Assembly: GCF_029392895.1 (NCBI RefSeq)
Contig: NZ_CP114200.1
Location: 7,446,501 to 7,510,500, forward strand
DNA: 64,000 nt
Direction: 5' to 3'
Origin: Streptomyces sp. 71268
GTDB lineage: Bacteria; Actinomycetota; Actinomycetes; Streptomycetales; Streptomycetaceae
In this document: positions 35,711 to 44,407 of the stretch, one piece after another
Position numbering within the stretch: the first letter of the stretch is position 1
How the letters are laid out: each line of letters opens with the position of its first letter
The notes under the pieces: generated by a model
Databases searched by the model: none
What the model was told of the DNA's origin: nothing
What the model saw: the letters and a program-made list of their open reading frames with translations, nothing else
Program-made: the position numbers and the translations under genes

Positions 35711-36292
35711 CGTAAATCCCCCTACCGCCGACCTCAGGACGCTCTGGCGGACCCCATTTCCCCGAGCCCCGCTCGGCAACCGGACCGCGCCAATCCACGC
35801 CCTGCGGAAAATCACCTGAGCGTACGGCAGGTCATCGTATTGCCCGGTCAGCCCGCCACCACGGCACCGCCACGCCGGCCCACTCACCGGGCAGGGAAAG
35901 GGCTGCGGGCGAATTCGGAAATGCACTGATTTCGAATGCGACCGTGTTCTCCCGTGATTCCGCGTGATCTCCTCGACGCCGGATTACGGTGACCGACCGC
36001 GCGCGCGACGCTCGAATCCCTCTTTGTCGGACCCAACCGCTCCCCGTCCCCCTCCCCGGATTCGACCTCCCCGGATTCGACGGGCGCGTGCTGTGCCTCA
36101 CGGATCTGCTCCGCCGCGCGCTATGCGTCGCGGGCTGAACCGGGTGCTGTTCCGATCCCCTCACGAGCGGGCGGCGCCCGGCGGGCACGGCGGCGAGGCG
36201 CGCGGCGCGGCCCCGGCCGCGCCGCGCCGCGCGGTCGCCCGTTGGTCGGGTGTGGCGTGGTCGGCGGGCGTCGTCGTGCTCGGCCCGGTCGG
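35711..36292. other. Intergenic region between the calpain operon and the CBS protein gene
   Basis: No convincing gene is present. Two direct copies of CCCCGGATTCGAC lie near 36054-36082. The region probably holds the promoter of the calpain operon. Confidence 0.6.
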
Positions 36293-36718
36293 TCAGGCGT
36301 AGACGCTTTCCACGAACTGCGCGAGCTGGTCGTCGCTCAGGTGATGGGCCAGATCGGCTTCGCTGATCATGCCGACGAGGCGCTTGTTCTCGTCGATGAC
36401 CGGCAGGCGGCGGATCTGGTTGCTCTCCATCTCCGTGAGGACCTGGTCCACGTCGGCGTCGGCGCTGATCCAGCGCGGTGTGCCCTTGCACAGGTCTCCC
36501 GCGGTGACCCGTGCCGGATCGTGCCCCGCGGCGACACAGCCGATCACGATGTCACGGTCGGTGACGATGCCGCACATCCGCTCGTTCGGGTCGGTGGGAT
36601 CGCTGACCGGTAGGGCACCCACGTCGAGTTCCCGCATGAGCTGGGCGACCCGGTCCAGGCTCTCGGTCGCCGGTACCCACTGGGCCCCGGGGTGCATGAT
36701 GTCCGCGGCGGTGGTCAT
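36293..36718 (-). CDS. CBS-pair domain protein
   Basis: The 141-residue protein is a single CBS pair: the first unit is DIMHPGAQWVPATESLDRVA with LPVSDPTDPNERMCGIVTDR, the second is LCKGTPRWISADADVDQVLT with RRLPVIDENKRLVGMISEAD. CBS pairs bind adenosyl nucleotides such as AMP, ATP or S-adenosylmethionine; the stand-alone Streptomyces form is often found in stress-responsive contexts. The ATG at 36718 is preceded by AAAAGGAG; an upstream in-frame start at 36742 lacks such a site. Confidence 0.92.
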   Translation of the reverse strand: MTTAADIMHPGAQWVPATESLDRVAQLMRELDVGALPVSDPTDPNERMCGIVTDRDIVIGCVAAGHDPARVTAGDLCKGTPRWISADADVDQVLTEMESNQIRRLPVIDENKRLVGMISEADLAHHLSDDQLAQFVESVYA

Positions 36719-37771
36719 GGATGCTCCTTTTGTCGGTTTCACTAGGTCCCAGTCTCCGAGAGCCCCCGCCGCCCGCTGCCCGGGCTACGCCATCCGAGTG
36801 ACGCCCGGGCCCCCCCGGGGGGCGTGGCGTACGAGGGGCGGGGCGGTGACGCGCGGGGTACGACTTCGGCCGCGTCGGTCCCGCAGGCCGTGCCGTGTGG
36901 GGAGGTCAGGAGATCCGGGAGAGATCTTCTCCATGGTCGACGCGGCGTTCAGCATGCGCGCATAGATCACTGATCCCCCAGAGCTGGTGCCCAAGGAAGC
37001 TCGTCAGGCTCTCGGCCTGGAGGAATCGCTTGTGTCGCCGCCTACGAAGCATTCGCGAAGGAATCCCGCGATGCGGGCTTCGTGGACGTCCAGGATCCAC
37101 AGCAACCGACCGCTACTCGGGGTGAGAAAAGCAACCCCCTCCCTCGCAATTCCCGTTTAGCTCCCCTGCCCCCCGCATCGCCAGTCACTTCAAAGACCTC
37201 GTCCACCTCGCGGCCCACATCCACCATCTCCATCAACACCGCTTCCAGAGCGGCACCAAAAGGATCACCAAGACGTCACACGACACAGCTCGTTTCGACA
37301 CCACCGACGTTTTCCGGCACGTCGCTGCTTATCCCGGCGGCATGATTGATCACTGCTCCAGGAGATCCCACGAGCATGCCCTGGAACAGTGCACTCACGC
37401 GCCCTGGCCTGGGGTTTCGAGAAGCTTGCCGCGACGGCCTCAAAGTGCCTGATGGTTTATGAGGCTCGAGCCCTCGGCGCGCCAACCGGCCCCTTACGTT
37501 CTGCTACGGGAAAGAAAAGGGCACGCGTGCCCGGCACGTTCACGTCCGTACGGTCGTCGACCCCGCAACATTTTCCATGGCTTAATCATCGCTGGTGCGC
37601 GATGACGCGCTTGGTGTCGTATCGGCTTTGGATGTACAACGGTTCAAGGTGGAGGCGCATCGTGCTCGCTCTCGGAATACCGTTAATCCCGGCGGAAGCA
37701 GCCGTTTCCCCTGTCCACACCAGGTCGGCGTCGCACGACGACAGCCGTTACAACGCGAACGTCCGACTCCC
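36719..37771. other. About 1 kb without a recognisable gene, lower in GC than its surroundings
   Basis: The stretch from about 36950 to 37720 has a clearly lower GC content. Only short frames without ribosome sites occur. A perfect 14-base palindrome GGGCACGCGTGCCC lies at 37519-37532, which may be an operator for the biosynthetic cassette downstream. The segment around 37170-37350 reads weakly like coding debris (HFKDLVHLAAHIHHLHQH in one frame) but has no family match I can name. It may be a site of past insertion. Confidence 0.5.
37519..37532. promoter_or_regulatory. Perfect 14-bp palindrome upstream of the UbiA cassette
   Basis: GGGCACGCGTGCCC reads the same on both strands. It lies about 240 bases upstream of the UbiA start and may be an operator; no regulator gene is seen nearby. 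Confidence 0.35.
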
Positions 37772-38860
37772 GTGACGGCCCCGGCTGAGCGCCCGTCGAC
37801 CGGCTCCTTCGGCTACGAGGAATTCGCCACCCTCTCTCCCGCCCGGCGGGAGGACGCGGTACGGCGGACGCCGGGCAGCGCGGGCTGGTCGGAGACCGCG
37901 CGTATCGCCTTCATGCTGGGTCGACCGCGCACCTGTGTACCCGGCAACCTGGCCTTCGCGCTCGGCTGGGCGGCGGCGGGTGGCACAGTGTCGCCCGCGT
38001 TCTTCCTCGGCCTGTTCATGTCCCTCGTGTACGGGCTGATGGCCAACCTCTACAACGCGTACACGGACCTGGCCGAGGACAGTCGGAATCTGCCCGGGCG
38101 CGTGTGGCTGGTGCTGCGGATGGGGCATCGTCGGACGCTGTGGATCGGCCACGCGGCGTCCGGCACGCTGATCGTGCTCACCCTCCCGTACGGCGGTGTC
38201 CAACTGCTGCCCTTGATGTTGTTGCTGCTCGTCGGGGCGCACCAGTACTCGTTTCGTCCGCTGCGGCTTAAGGACGGGCCTGTCGTCGGCCTGCTGGCCT
38301 TCAGTCTGGCGGTGTTCGGGCCGTTCCTGCTCGGAGCCTTCGGAGCCCCCGGAGGTCGCCACGACCTGAGCGGCTCCACCTGGGCGCTGTTCGGTTTCCT
38401 GGTGGTCTGGTTCTCGGCCAAGGGCATGGTGAAGAACCTCCCGGACTTCGAGGGCGACCGCGAGGCAGGGTTGCGGACGTCCGCGACGGTGTTCGCCACC
38501 CGCGCGGCGGCGGCGCGCGCGGCGACGGCGATGACGCTGGTGGGTTACCTCTCGCCCGCCGTGTTCGTAGCCGTCGGGCTGCTCCCACCTCGTGACCTGT
38601 GGGCGCTCGTCTGGACGGTGGCGGCTCTGGTGCAGTGCCGGGCGATGGCCCGGGCGACGGAGCGGGCCAGAGCCAACGCCGTGCTCAAGGTCGACATGCT
38701 TCTGTCGACCGCGTTTCTCGCCTCGGTCCTGCTGCTGCACTCACCTGGCTGGGTCCCGGTGACGGGGGTGGCGCTCGGAGTCGCCCTGCTGTTCGGCAGC
38801 GATCTCCTGGCGCTGGACTCCCGGCGCCGGACCGACGTCACGACCCCCGCCGTTCCCTGA
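37772..38860 (+). CDS. UbiA-family prenyltransferase or terpene-cyclase-like membrane enzyme
   Basis: The 362-residue integral membrane protein has about nine helices and both Asp-rich motifs of the UbiA superfamily: NAYTDLAED (N-x3-D-x3-D) near residue 95 and DFEGD (D-x3-D) near residue 230, each on a cytoplasmic loop. UbiA enzymes bind a polyprenyl diphosphate with Mg2+ and attach it to an aromatic or other acceptor, and some members cyclise it. The start is not clear: GTG 37772 is the first plausible start after a non-coding leader, but no ribosome site is visible. It heads a cassette of five genes in one direction, and the P450 follows after 99 bases. Confidence 0.85.
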   Translation: MTAPAERPSTGSFGYEEFATLSPARREDAVRRTPGSAGWSETARIAFMLGRPRTCVPGNLAFALGWAAAGGTVSPAFFLGLFMSLVYGLMANLYNAYTDLAEDSRNLPGRVWLVLRMGHRRTLWIGHAASGTLIVLTLPYGGVQLLPLMLLLLVGAHQYSFRPLRLKDGPVVGLLAFSLAVFGPFLLGAFGAPGGRHDLSGSTWALFGFLVVWFSAKGMVKNLPDFEGDREAGLRTSATVFATRAAAARAATAMTLVGYLSPAVFVAVGLLPPRDLWALVWTVAALVQCRAMARATERARANAVLKVDMLLSTAFLASVLLLHSPGWVPVTGVALGVALLFGSDLLALDSRRRTDVTTPAVP

Positions 38861-38959
38861 GGCCCTCGCACACCGACGTCCCACCGTGCCGGCCGCCCCG
38901 CCACGCGTCCACGCCGGCGTCGGGCGGCCCGCCCCGCGAAGACGAGAAGGAGACGACGC

Positions 38960-40399
38960 ATGCCCGCCATACCCGGACCCCGGACTCCGGCACAGCTCTT
39001 CCGGGTCACTCGGGCCTTCCAGCGCTCGCTGCCGGAAGGGCTGGAACACCTTCATGACACCTACGGCCAGGTCAGTGCCTTCGGTCTCGGGCCCACCCGT
39101 ACCCACTTCCTCTTCGGACCGGACGCCAACGCCCTGGTTCTGGGAAACCAGGAGAACTTCCGCTTCAGCGGCGCCTACGACATGCTGCGACCGATCGCCG
39201 GAGACACCGCTCTGGTCACCACCGACGGCGAGCCGCACGCCCGCCGCAAGCGCAAGGCGAGGCCCTCGTTCCACCGCGGCGGAGCCGAGAAGAGCACCCG
39301 TCTGATCCTGGCCGCCATCGACGAGGCGATCGACCGCTGGCGGCCGGGGCAGTACGTGGATGTGCACGGCACCCTGCGCTCCGCGATCCGTAGCGCCATG
39401 CTGCGGCAGTTCTGCGGGGAACGGCTGGCGGCCCAGGAGGGGACCCTCGTCGCCGAGCTGGAACGTATCCACGAACTGATGGACTACCCGCTCCCGCGGC
39501 AGCTCGTGGCCTGGAAGCTGCCCAGCGCCGCGCGCAGAAGGGCGTTGGCCGCGATCGCGGCCGTGGACCGGCTCCTGTACGAGGAGATTCAGCGAAGGCG
39601 CCGCGAGGGTGACCCCGGCGGGCGTGGGCACCGGTCCGGCGAGGGGTCACGCGACCTGATCGCCGTGATGCTCTCCGAGGACGGGCCCGCGATGTCGGAC
39701 CAGGAAGTGCGCGACATGGTCGTCAGCGCCCTGATCGCCGGCTACGACCCGGTCGGCTCGGGCCTGGGCTGGGCCGTCTACAACTGCCTGAACACGCCCG
39801 GCGTCTGGCAGCGGCTGCGGGACGAGGCACACGACGCGTCCTCGGGAGACATGTCCTCGGGAGACGGGGCCTCGAGAGACGGGGCCTCGGGAGACGGGGC
39901 CTCGGCGGCACGAGGCCGAGAGCTGAGCTACGCGAACTGGGCGGTACAGGAGAGCCTACGCACGCACCCGCCCGTGGTGATGAGCCCGCGCCGATGCGTG
40001 CGTAGCTTTCGCTACCAGGGTCACCTGATACCCGGCGGCAGCCTGGTGGCGGTGAGCGCCTACATCACCCACCGCTCGCCCGCCGTGTGGGCGCGACCGG
40101 ACCGCTTTCTACCGGAGCGCTGGGACGCGTCCAGGGAGGGGTACCGCGCTCCCACTCCATTCGAGTACCTGCCCTACGGATACGGCGGGCGCCGCTGCGT
40201 CGGCGCGAGCATCGCCTCGGCGGTCCTGCCCACCGCGCTGTCCCGGCTCGCCCTTCGTACCACGCTCAACCTGCGGACTCGGCATCCGCAGTTCGGCGGC
40301 ATCCCGGCGCTGATCCCGCGTGACGGCCTGTTCGTGGAGGTGGAGGCGCCGCCGGTGCGAGAAGGGGCCGGCGGTGTCCTCACGAGGGGGCCGCGATGA
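38960..40399 (+). CDS. Cytochrome P450 with an unusual I-helix
   Basis: The 479-residue protein has the P450 signatures QESLRTHPP (K-helix ExxR), PDRFLPERWD (meander) and the heme loop YLPYGYGGRRCVG with Cys413. In the heme loop the usual Phe is Tyr (YGYGGRRC instead of FGxGxRxC). The I-helix reads ALIAGYDPVGSGL: the acid-alcohol pair D-T is D-P, so the Thr that normally handles proton delivery is missing, as in P450s with special oxygen activation such as acyl- or fatty-acid-type or non-hydroxylating enzymes. Between I-helix and K-helix lies a low-complexity insertion of Ser-Gly-Asp-Gly-Ala repeats, encoded by 18-base repeats (about 39840-39905). The RBS is GAAGGAGA. The stop overlaps the methyltransferase ATG (ATGA). 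Confidence 0.93.
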   Translation: MPAIPGPRTPAQLFRVTRAFQRSLPEGLEHLHDTYGQVSAFGLGPTRTHFLFGPDANALVLGNQENFRFSGAYDMLRPIAGDTALVTTDGEPHARRKRKARPSFHRGGAEKSTRLILAAIDEAIDRWRPGQYVDVHGTLRSAIRSAMLRQFCGERLAAQEGTLVAELERIHELMDYPLPRQLVAWKLPSAARRRALAAIAAVDRLLYEEIQRRRREGDPGGRGHRSGEGSRDLIAVMLSEDGPAMSDQEVRDMVVSALIAGYDPVGSGLGWAVYNCLNTPGVWQRLRDEAHDASSGDMSSGDGASRDGASGDGASAARGRELSYANWAVQESLRTHPPVVMSPRRCVRSFRYQGHLIPGGSLVAVSAYITHRSPAVWARPDRFLPERWDASREGYRAPTPFEYLPYGYGGRRCVGASIASAVLPTALSRLALRTTLNLRTRHPQFGGIPALIPRDGLFVEVEAPPVREGAGGVLTRGPR

Positions 40400-41517
40400 C
40401 GGCGCCGCGCACGGCCGCGACAGGAGCGGTCGCCGTGCCCGACAGCGACCGGGCCGACCACGCCTGGCGCATGCGGGAAATGATTTACGGTCACGTGCGT
40501 TCGCGGGCCGTCTGCGCTGCCGCCGAGCTCGGCCTCGCTGAAATGATCGGCACCGGATCACCGACCGCGGCCGAACTGGCCACGGCCACCGGGGCCGACC
40601 CGGCCCTGCTCACCCGCCTCCTGCGCGCACTGGTCTCCTTCGGCGTGCTGTGCCGGGAACCGGAGGTGGGTGGCGAGGGGTACGGCCTCACCCCGCTCGG
40701 CGAGACGCTGAGGGCCGACGCCCCGGCGTCGGCCCTGCCGACGGCCCTGCTGGTGGCCACGACGATGGCCCCGGCCTGGGAACGGCTCACCGAGGTGGTC
40801 CGCCACGGGCGTCCGGCCTTCGCGGACGTCTTCGGCGTCGATTTCTTCTCCCACCTGGACGGCGACCCGTGGCTGCGCGGGATCTTCGACCGGTCCCAGG
40901 AGAGCGGGCTCTCGCTCGAACTGGAGGGCTTGCTCCAGGCAGTCGACTTCACCGGCCCCCTGACCATCGTCGACGTCGGCGGCGGGGACGGTGCGCTGCT
41001 GACCAGGCTGCTGGGGGAGAATCGCCGCTCTCGCGGCGTGCTTGTCGACCTCGGCGCGGCACTGCCCGCGGCGGCTCGCAGGCTGACCGATGCCGGGCTG
41101 GCCGACCGGTGCGAACTGGTCGAGGGCGACTTCCTCACCGCCCTGCCCCCGGGCGGCGACCTCTACCTGCTGCGCCACATCCTGCACGACTGGGACGACG
41201 CGTCCTGCCACGTCGTCCTGCGCAACTGCCGCCGGGCGATGGGGCCGGAGGCCCGGGTTGTCGTCATCGACCACTTGGTGGACGAGGCGGAGGGCGACGG
41301 GCCGGATCAGGGGGGCGGCGGCCAGTGGGGAGCGCTGATGGACCTCTACATGATGTCCCTGTTCGCGGGCGGCCGGGAGCGGACCGGGGAGGAGGTGGCC
41401 GACCTACTACGCGGGGCGGGGCTGTCCCCCGTACGGACCACCCCGCTGCCAGGCGGCACCGGAGTGGTGGAGGCACGAGCCGGCGGTTGCCCGGTAGAGA
41501 CAGGGGGCGCGCGATGA
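40396..41517 (+). CDS. SAM-dependent O-methyltransferase (Methyltransf_2 type)
   Basis: The 373-residue protein has an N-terminal dimerisation/winged-helix region (HVRSRAVCAAAELGLAEMIG) and a Rossmann-type methyltransferase domain: glycine motif VDVGGGDGALLTRLL, acidic residue in GVLVDLGAAL, and the catalytic region LLRHILHDWDDASC with the His used as base in plant-type caffeate and polyketide O-methyltransferases. It should methylate a phenolic hydroxyl. ATG 40396 overlaps the stop of the P450 gene, and its own stop overlaps the ATG of the next gene. The product is a tailoring step of the cassette. Confidence 0.93.
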   Translation: MTAPRTAATGAVAVPDSDRADHAWRMREMIYGHVRSRAVCAAAELGLAEMIGTGSPTAAELATATGADPALLTRLLRALVSFGVLCREPEVGGEGYGLTPLGETLRADAPASALPTALLVATTMAPAWERLTEVVRHGRPAFADVFGVDFFSHLDGDPWLRGIFDRSQESGLSLELEGLLQAVDFTGPLTIVDVGGGDGALLTRLLGENRRSRGVLVDLGAALPAAARRLTDAGLADRCELVEGDFLTALPPGGDLYLLRHILHDWDDASCHVVLRNCRRAMGPEARVVVIDHLVDEAEGDGPDQGGGGQWGALMDLYMMSLFAGGRERTGEEVADLLRGAGLSPVRTTPLPGGTGVVEARAGGCPVETGGAR

Positions 41518-42290
41518 TGCCGGCCGGTCAGCGGGCCACCTCGACGAACGCCTGCCCTCGGCAGGTTCCGGACCGGACCTCCGCGACGGAGGACGGGGCG
41601 AGGCACGGGGCGAAGGCACCGCCGCCGGCCGGCGACCCGGCGCGGGTGAGGGCGACGGCGGAGGCTCTGGTGCACGGTTGGTTGGACACGTACATCACCC
41701 GGCCGCACGAGGAGTTGGGAAGGCCCGGCCCGGTCTGCCCCTTCGTCGCGCCCGCCATGGGCGAGGGGACCCTGCTCCTGCGGACGCGTCTGGGAATGAC
41801 GGAGGCGGACGGCGACGACCTGCGGGCCGTGGTGCGGGACATGGTGTGCGACTTCCGCGCCCGGCGCTGGCCGCGGGCCAATGCGACGATGCGTACCCTC
41901 CTGCTGGCCTTGCCCGACCTGCCACCCGCCGGCTGGTCCCTGCTGGATTCCGTCCAAGCGGAGTTGAAGGGAGAGTTGGCGCGTGCGGGACTGATGCTCG
42001 GACAGTTCCACCCCGCCTGCCCCGAGCCTGCGGCACGCAACCCCGCCTTTCCGGTGTCGAGGGGCCCCGTGCCCCTGCTGGCACTGCGGAACATGGCCAT
42101 CCACGACGTGCTCTTCCTCCACCACCACGGCGAGTTCTTCGCCGAGTACCGCAGGCGCTTCGGCTTCCGCTACGAGCGGGACACGGTGGCCGACCCGTTG
42201 CTGCGGAACACCTACCGGGAGGCGCTCGCGCGGCATGCGCCGAACGTCTCCGACGGCGCATCTCACCAGACGAACGGAGAGGCACAATGA
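41514..42290 (+). CDS. DUF6875-like protein of the cassette
   Basis: The 258-residue protein has no known enzymatic motif. It contains GPVCPFVAPAM and, near the C-terminus, PVPLLALRNMAIHDVLFLHHHGEFFAEYRRRFG, which resembles the DUF6875 domain found next to biosynthetic genes in Streptomyces. The N-terminal 45 residues are disordered and Pro/Ala-rich. The start ATG 41514 overlaps the methyltransferase stop (ATGATG), and the C-terminus overlaps the next gene. The HxxxxLHHH and Cys residues could bind metal, but this is not established. No transmembrane segment is seen. Confidence 0.7.
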   Translation: MMPAGQRATSTNACPRQVPDRTSATEDGARHGAKAPPPAGDPARVRATAEALVHGWLDTYITRPHEELGRPGPVCPFVAPAMGEGTLLLRTRLGMTEADGDDLRAVVRDMVCDFRARRWPRANATMRTLLLALPDLPPAGWSLLDSVQAELKGELARAGLMLGQFHPACPEPAARNPAFPVSRGPVPLLALRNMAIHDVLFLHHHGEFFAEYRRRFGFRYERDTVADPLLRNTYREALARHAPNVSDGASHQTNGEAQ

Positions 42291-42676
42291 GGCAGTTCGA
42301 TCAGCGCTTCGAGGAGTACATGCGCGGCCACACCAGTGAGGCGAGCCGCTGGATGCACGTGGCGGGGATGGTCACCGCGGTGGGCGCCGCGGGCCTGGCC
42401 GGACGGCGCCGCAGCCCCAAGCTGCTGTGGGCCGTGCCTGGCGCGTTCTTCAGCTTCGCCTGGAGTGGCCACTTCGTCTTCGAGAAGAACCTCCCCGTCG
42501 GCTTCACCGACCCCGGCGCGGCGTTCTCCGGCGACCTCAAGATGATCTTCATGATGCTCAGCGGTCGCAACGCCGAGCTGAAGGAACTGGTCCAGCGGCT
42601 ACAAGCCGAGGCCGAACCCCACACCGCAGAGGCTGCCACACAGGAGCGCGATCCCGCCCTGCGCGAGAGCGTCTGA
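42287..42676 (+). CDS. DUF962/Mpo1-like small membrane protein
   Basis: The 129-residue protein has the DUF962 pattern: FDQRFEEYMRGHTSEASRWM at the start with the conserved His, RWMHVAGM and a hydrophobic segment (FSFAWSGHFVFEKNLPVGF), and AAFSGDLKMIFMMLSGR. In eukaryotes the family member Mpo1 is an Fe2+-dependent dioxygenase in alpha-oxidation of 2-hydroxy fatty acids; the conserved His are present here. ATG 42287 overlaps the previous stop and has GGAGAGG in front. It is the last gene of the cassette. A role in oxidising or shortening a lipid or prenyl part is an inference. Confidence 0.85.
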   Translation: MRQFDQRFEEYMRGHTSEASRWMHVAGMVTAVGAAGLAGRRRSPKLLWAVPGAFFSFAWSGHFVFEKNLPVGFTDPGAAFSGDLKMIFMMLSGRNAELKELVQRLQAEAEPHTAEAATQERDPALRESV

Positions 42677-42691
42677 CCTCGCCTCCGGCGA
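42675..42691 (+). terminator. Weak hairpin after the cassette
   Basis: CCTCGCC (42675-42681) pairs with GGCGAGG (42685-42691) around the loop TCC at the stop codon of the DUF962 gene. It is short and may not be a full terminator. Confidence 0.4.
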
Positions 42692-42819
42692 GGGCCCACC
42701 GCCGCGGCCGGCGGACGAGGGCGGGGCGCGGCCGTGGCCGCTGGGCGACCGGCGGACCCCGGCGCATTTCCACGGCTGGTGCGAGGGCACGGTGAGGAAG
42801 TGCGGGACCAGGGGGTTGG

Positions 42820-43575
42820 CCTGGGTGGTGAGGTGCTCGAGGACGTGCGTCAGTACGTGGTCGACAACCTCGGCGACCGGGAGGCCGTCCTGGTCGTGGA
42901 CGACACGGGCTTTTCGAAGAAGGGGACGCGGTCGGCCGGGGCACAGCGGCGATACTCCAGTCCCGCCGGGCGGACGGAGAACTGCCAAGTCGGCGCCGGC
43001 ATCGACGACGAGTCCGCCTTTAAGACCAAGGTGGCCATGGCCAAGGTGATGGTCCGCCGCGCCATTGCGGACAAGATCCGCACACGTCGAGGTCCGGCCC
43101 TGGCACCGGCCCGACCGCCGCCACTGGGTCATCACCCGCCGCAGAGTGAACCGACCCGGGGAGATCTCTTACTACATCGCCTACTGCCCGGCCCAGACAA
43201 CGCTTGACGATCTGATCCGCATCGCGGGCAGCAGGTGGGCCAGCGAGAAGTGCTTCCAAAGCACGAAACAGGATCGCGGCCTGGACGACTACCAGGTCCG
43301 CCGTTACCCCGGCCGGGACCGCCATATGACCCTGTCCGTGGCTGCCCACGCCTGCCAGACCGTCCTGCGAGCCTGTGAGCTGGATGCCGGGAAAGCGAAA
43401 ACGCATCCTCCCCACTCACCCACCTCAGCCTCGCCGAGATGAGACGGCTGATCACCCGTCTCACCAACCGCCGACCCGCCCCCATCGAGCACATCCTGCA
43501 CCGGTCCACCTGGCGTCGAAAACGCCAACACCAAGCCCGCACTGGCCACTACAAACGGCGCGGGCACAGCCCCTG
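42820..43575 (+). pseudogene. Decayed IS701-family transposase
   Basis: A first piece reads [20 protein letters not shown] with [16 protein letters not shown], which is the first catalytic Asp region of IS701-type DDE transposases. After GRTENCQVG a large internal part is missing. A second piece in another frame gives [40 protein letters not shown] with the catalytic Glu region, and RHMTLSVAAHACQTV. A third frame adds EMRRLITRLTNRRPAPIEHI and RRKRQHQARTGHYKRR. Frameshifts and at least two internal deletions plus the missing N-terminus mean it cannot be active. No clear terminal inverted repeats are found. Confidence 0.8.
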
Positions 43576-43965
43576 ACCTGACCATCGAGGAGTGGCTGCG
43601 CCGGAACGGAAGCAGCCTCGTCCAGTGCACGCAGGACCACGCCGACACCTGGCTCAGTCACGGCCCGGCCATGCGCTCCTCCGTCCGCGCCTTCCTCCTG
43701 TCGACCAGCCGACGCGGACACACCCGGCAGCTGACAGCCCGGATCAACAACGGCGACTGCACCGTCCATGACATCGCCCAAAACCAGCGCTGGACCCTGG
43801 TCCGGCGCCTGGTCCAGGACGACCAGCTGAGCACCGTCGACCGAGCTGCCGGACTGCTCCTGCTGGGCTGGCCCGTCTTGTGCTCTCCGATCACGCCAAG
43901 GACGTGGCCGAAGGCGCCGCCGGGCTGGTGGGGACCCGGCACGACACAGACACCGAAATCGCAGG
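43576..43965 (+). pseudogene. Remnant of a site-specific recombinase or plasmid-type integrase
   Basis: One frame reads LTIEEWLRRNG, MRSSVRAFLLSTSRRGHTRQ and QRWTLVRRLVQDDQLSTVDR, then AAGLLLLGWPV. This pattern of a short helical segment, VRRLL..D.LS..DR.AGLLLLL resembles a group of Streptomyces plasmid and transposon tyrosine-recombinase-like proteins around their N-terminal half. The catalytic C-terminus does not follow in frame. It lies directly behind the transposase relic and is best seen as part of the same decayed mobile region. Confidence 0.5.
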
Positions 43966-44407
43966 GCGGGTCAGCCAAGCCCCGTGCCCCGTGACGGAAA
44001 GCGCCTGGCCTCCTACCGTCCGTTCCCGCCGGACCCTCGGGCGCGCGCGGCGCTCCTGTGCCCACCGACCACGCCCGACATAAGTGGCTATGACACGTAT
44101 ACCGCGGAACCGATATCAGTCCGGCATCGCCCCGTGGGATTTCTCCTGACCACACATGGTGATGTGATTCACGTCACTCGTGCATTTCTCGCGGCCGTGG
44201 TAGAACAACGCAACTCCGCAGGTAACTGGGTTCCGAGCCGCTCTGCGGAGGGTCGCCATCCCCTGAACGAGACCACCGACACGATCACGCTCCGAAACGG
44301 AACGGTCTCGCCGGTTACTTCGCCGGACAACGGTGTTCGCTCCTCAACCCGCTCGCCTCGGCGAGACGCCCTTGCCAGCCGTCCCCCCGCGTCATCGAGG
44401 TAGTCAC
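43966..44407. other. Intergenic region before the symporter gene with a possible Crp site
   Basis: No gene is seen. At 44164-44177 the sequence GTGATTCACGTCAC matches the Streptomyces Crp consensus GTG-N6-GNCAC and contains TGTGA-N6-TCACT. It lies about 230 bases upstream of the symporter start. The region has lower GC than the flanking genes. Confidence 0.45.

Noticed and set aside
43984..44403. Possible 139-codon gene before the symporter
   Set aside because: No domain, no ribosome site, and codon use unlike the neighbours.
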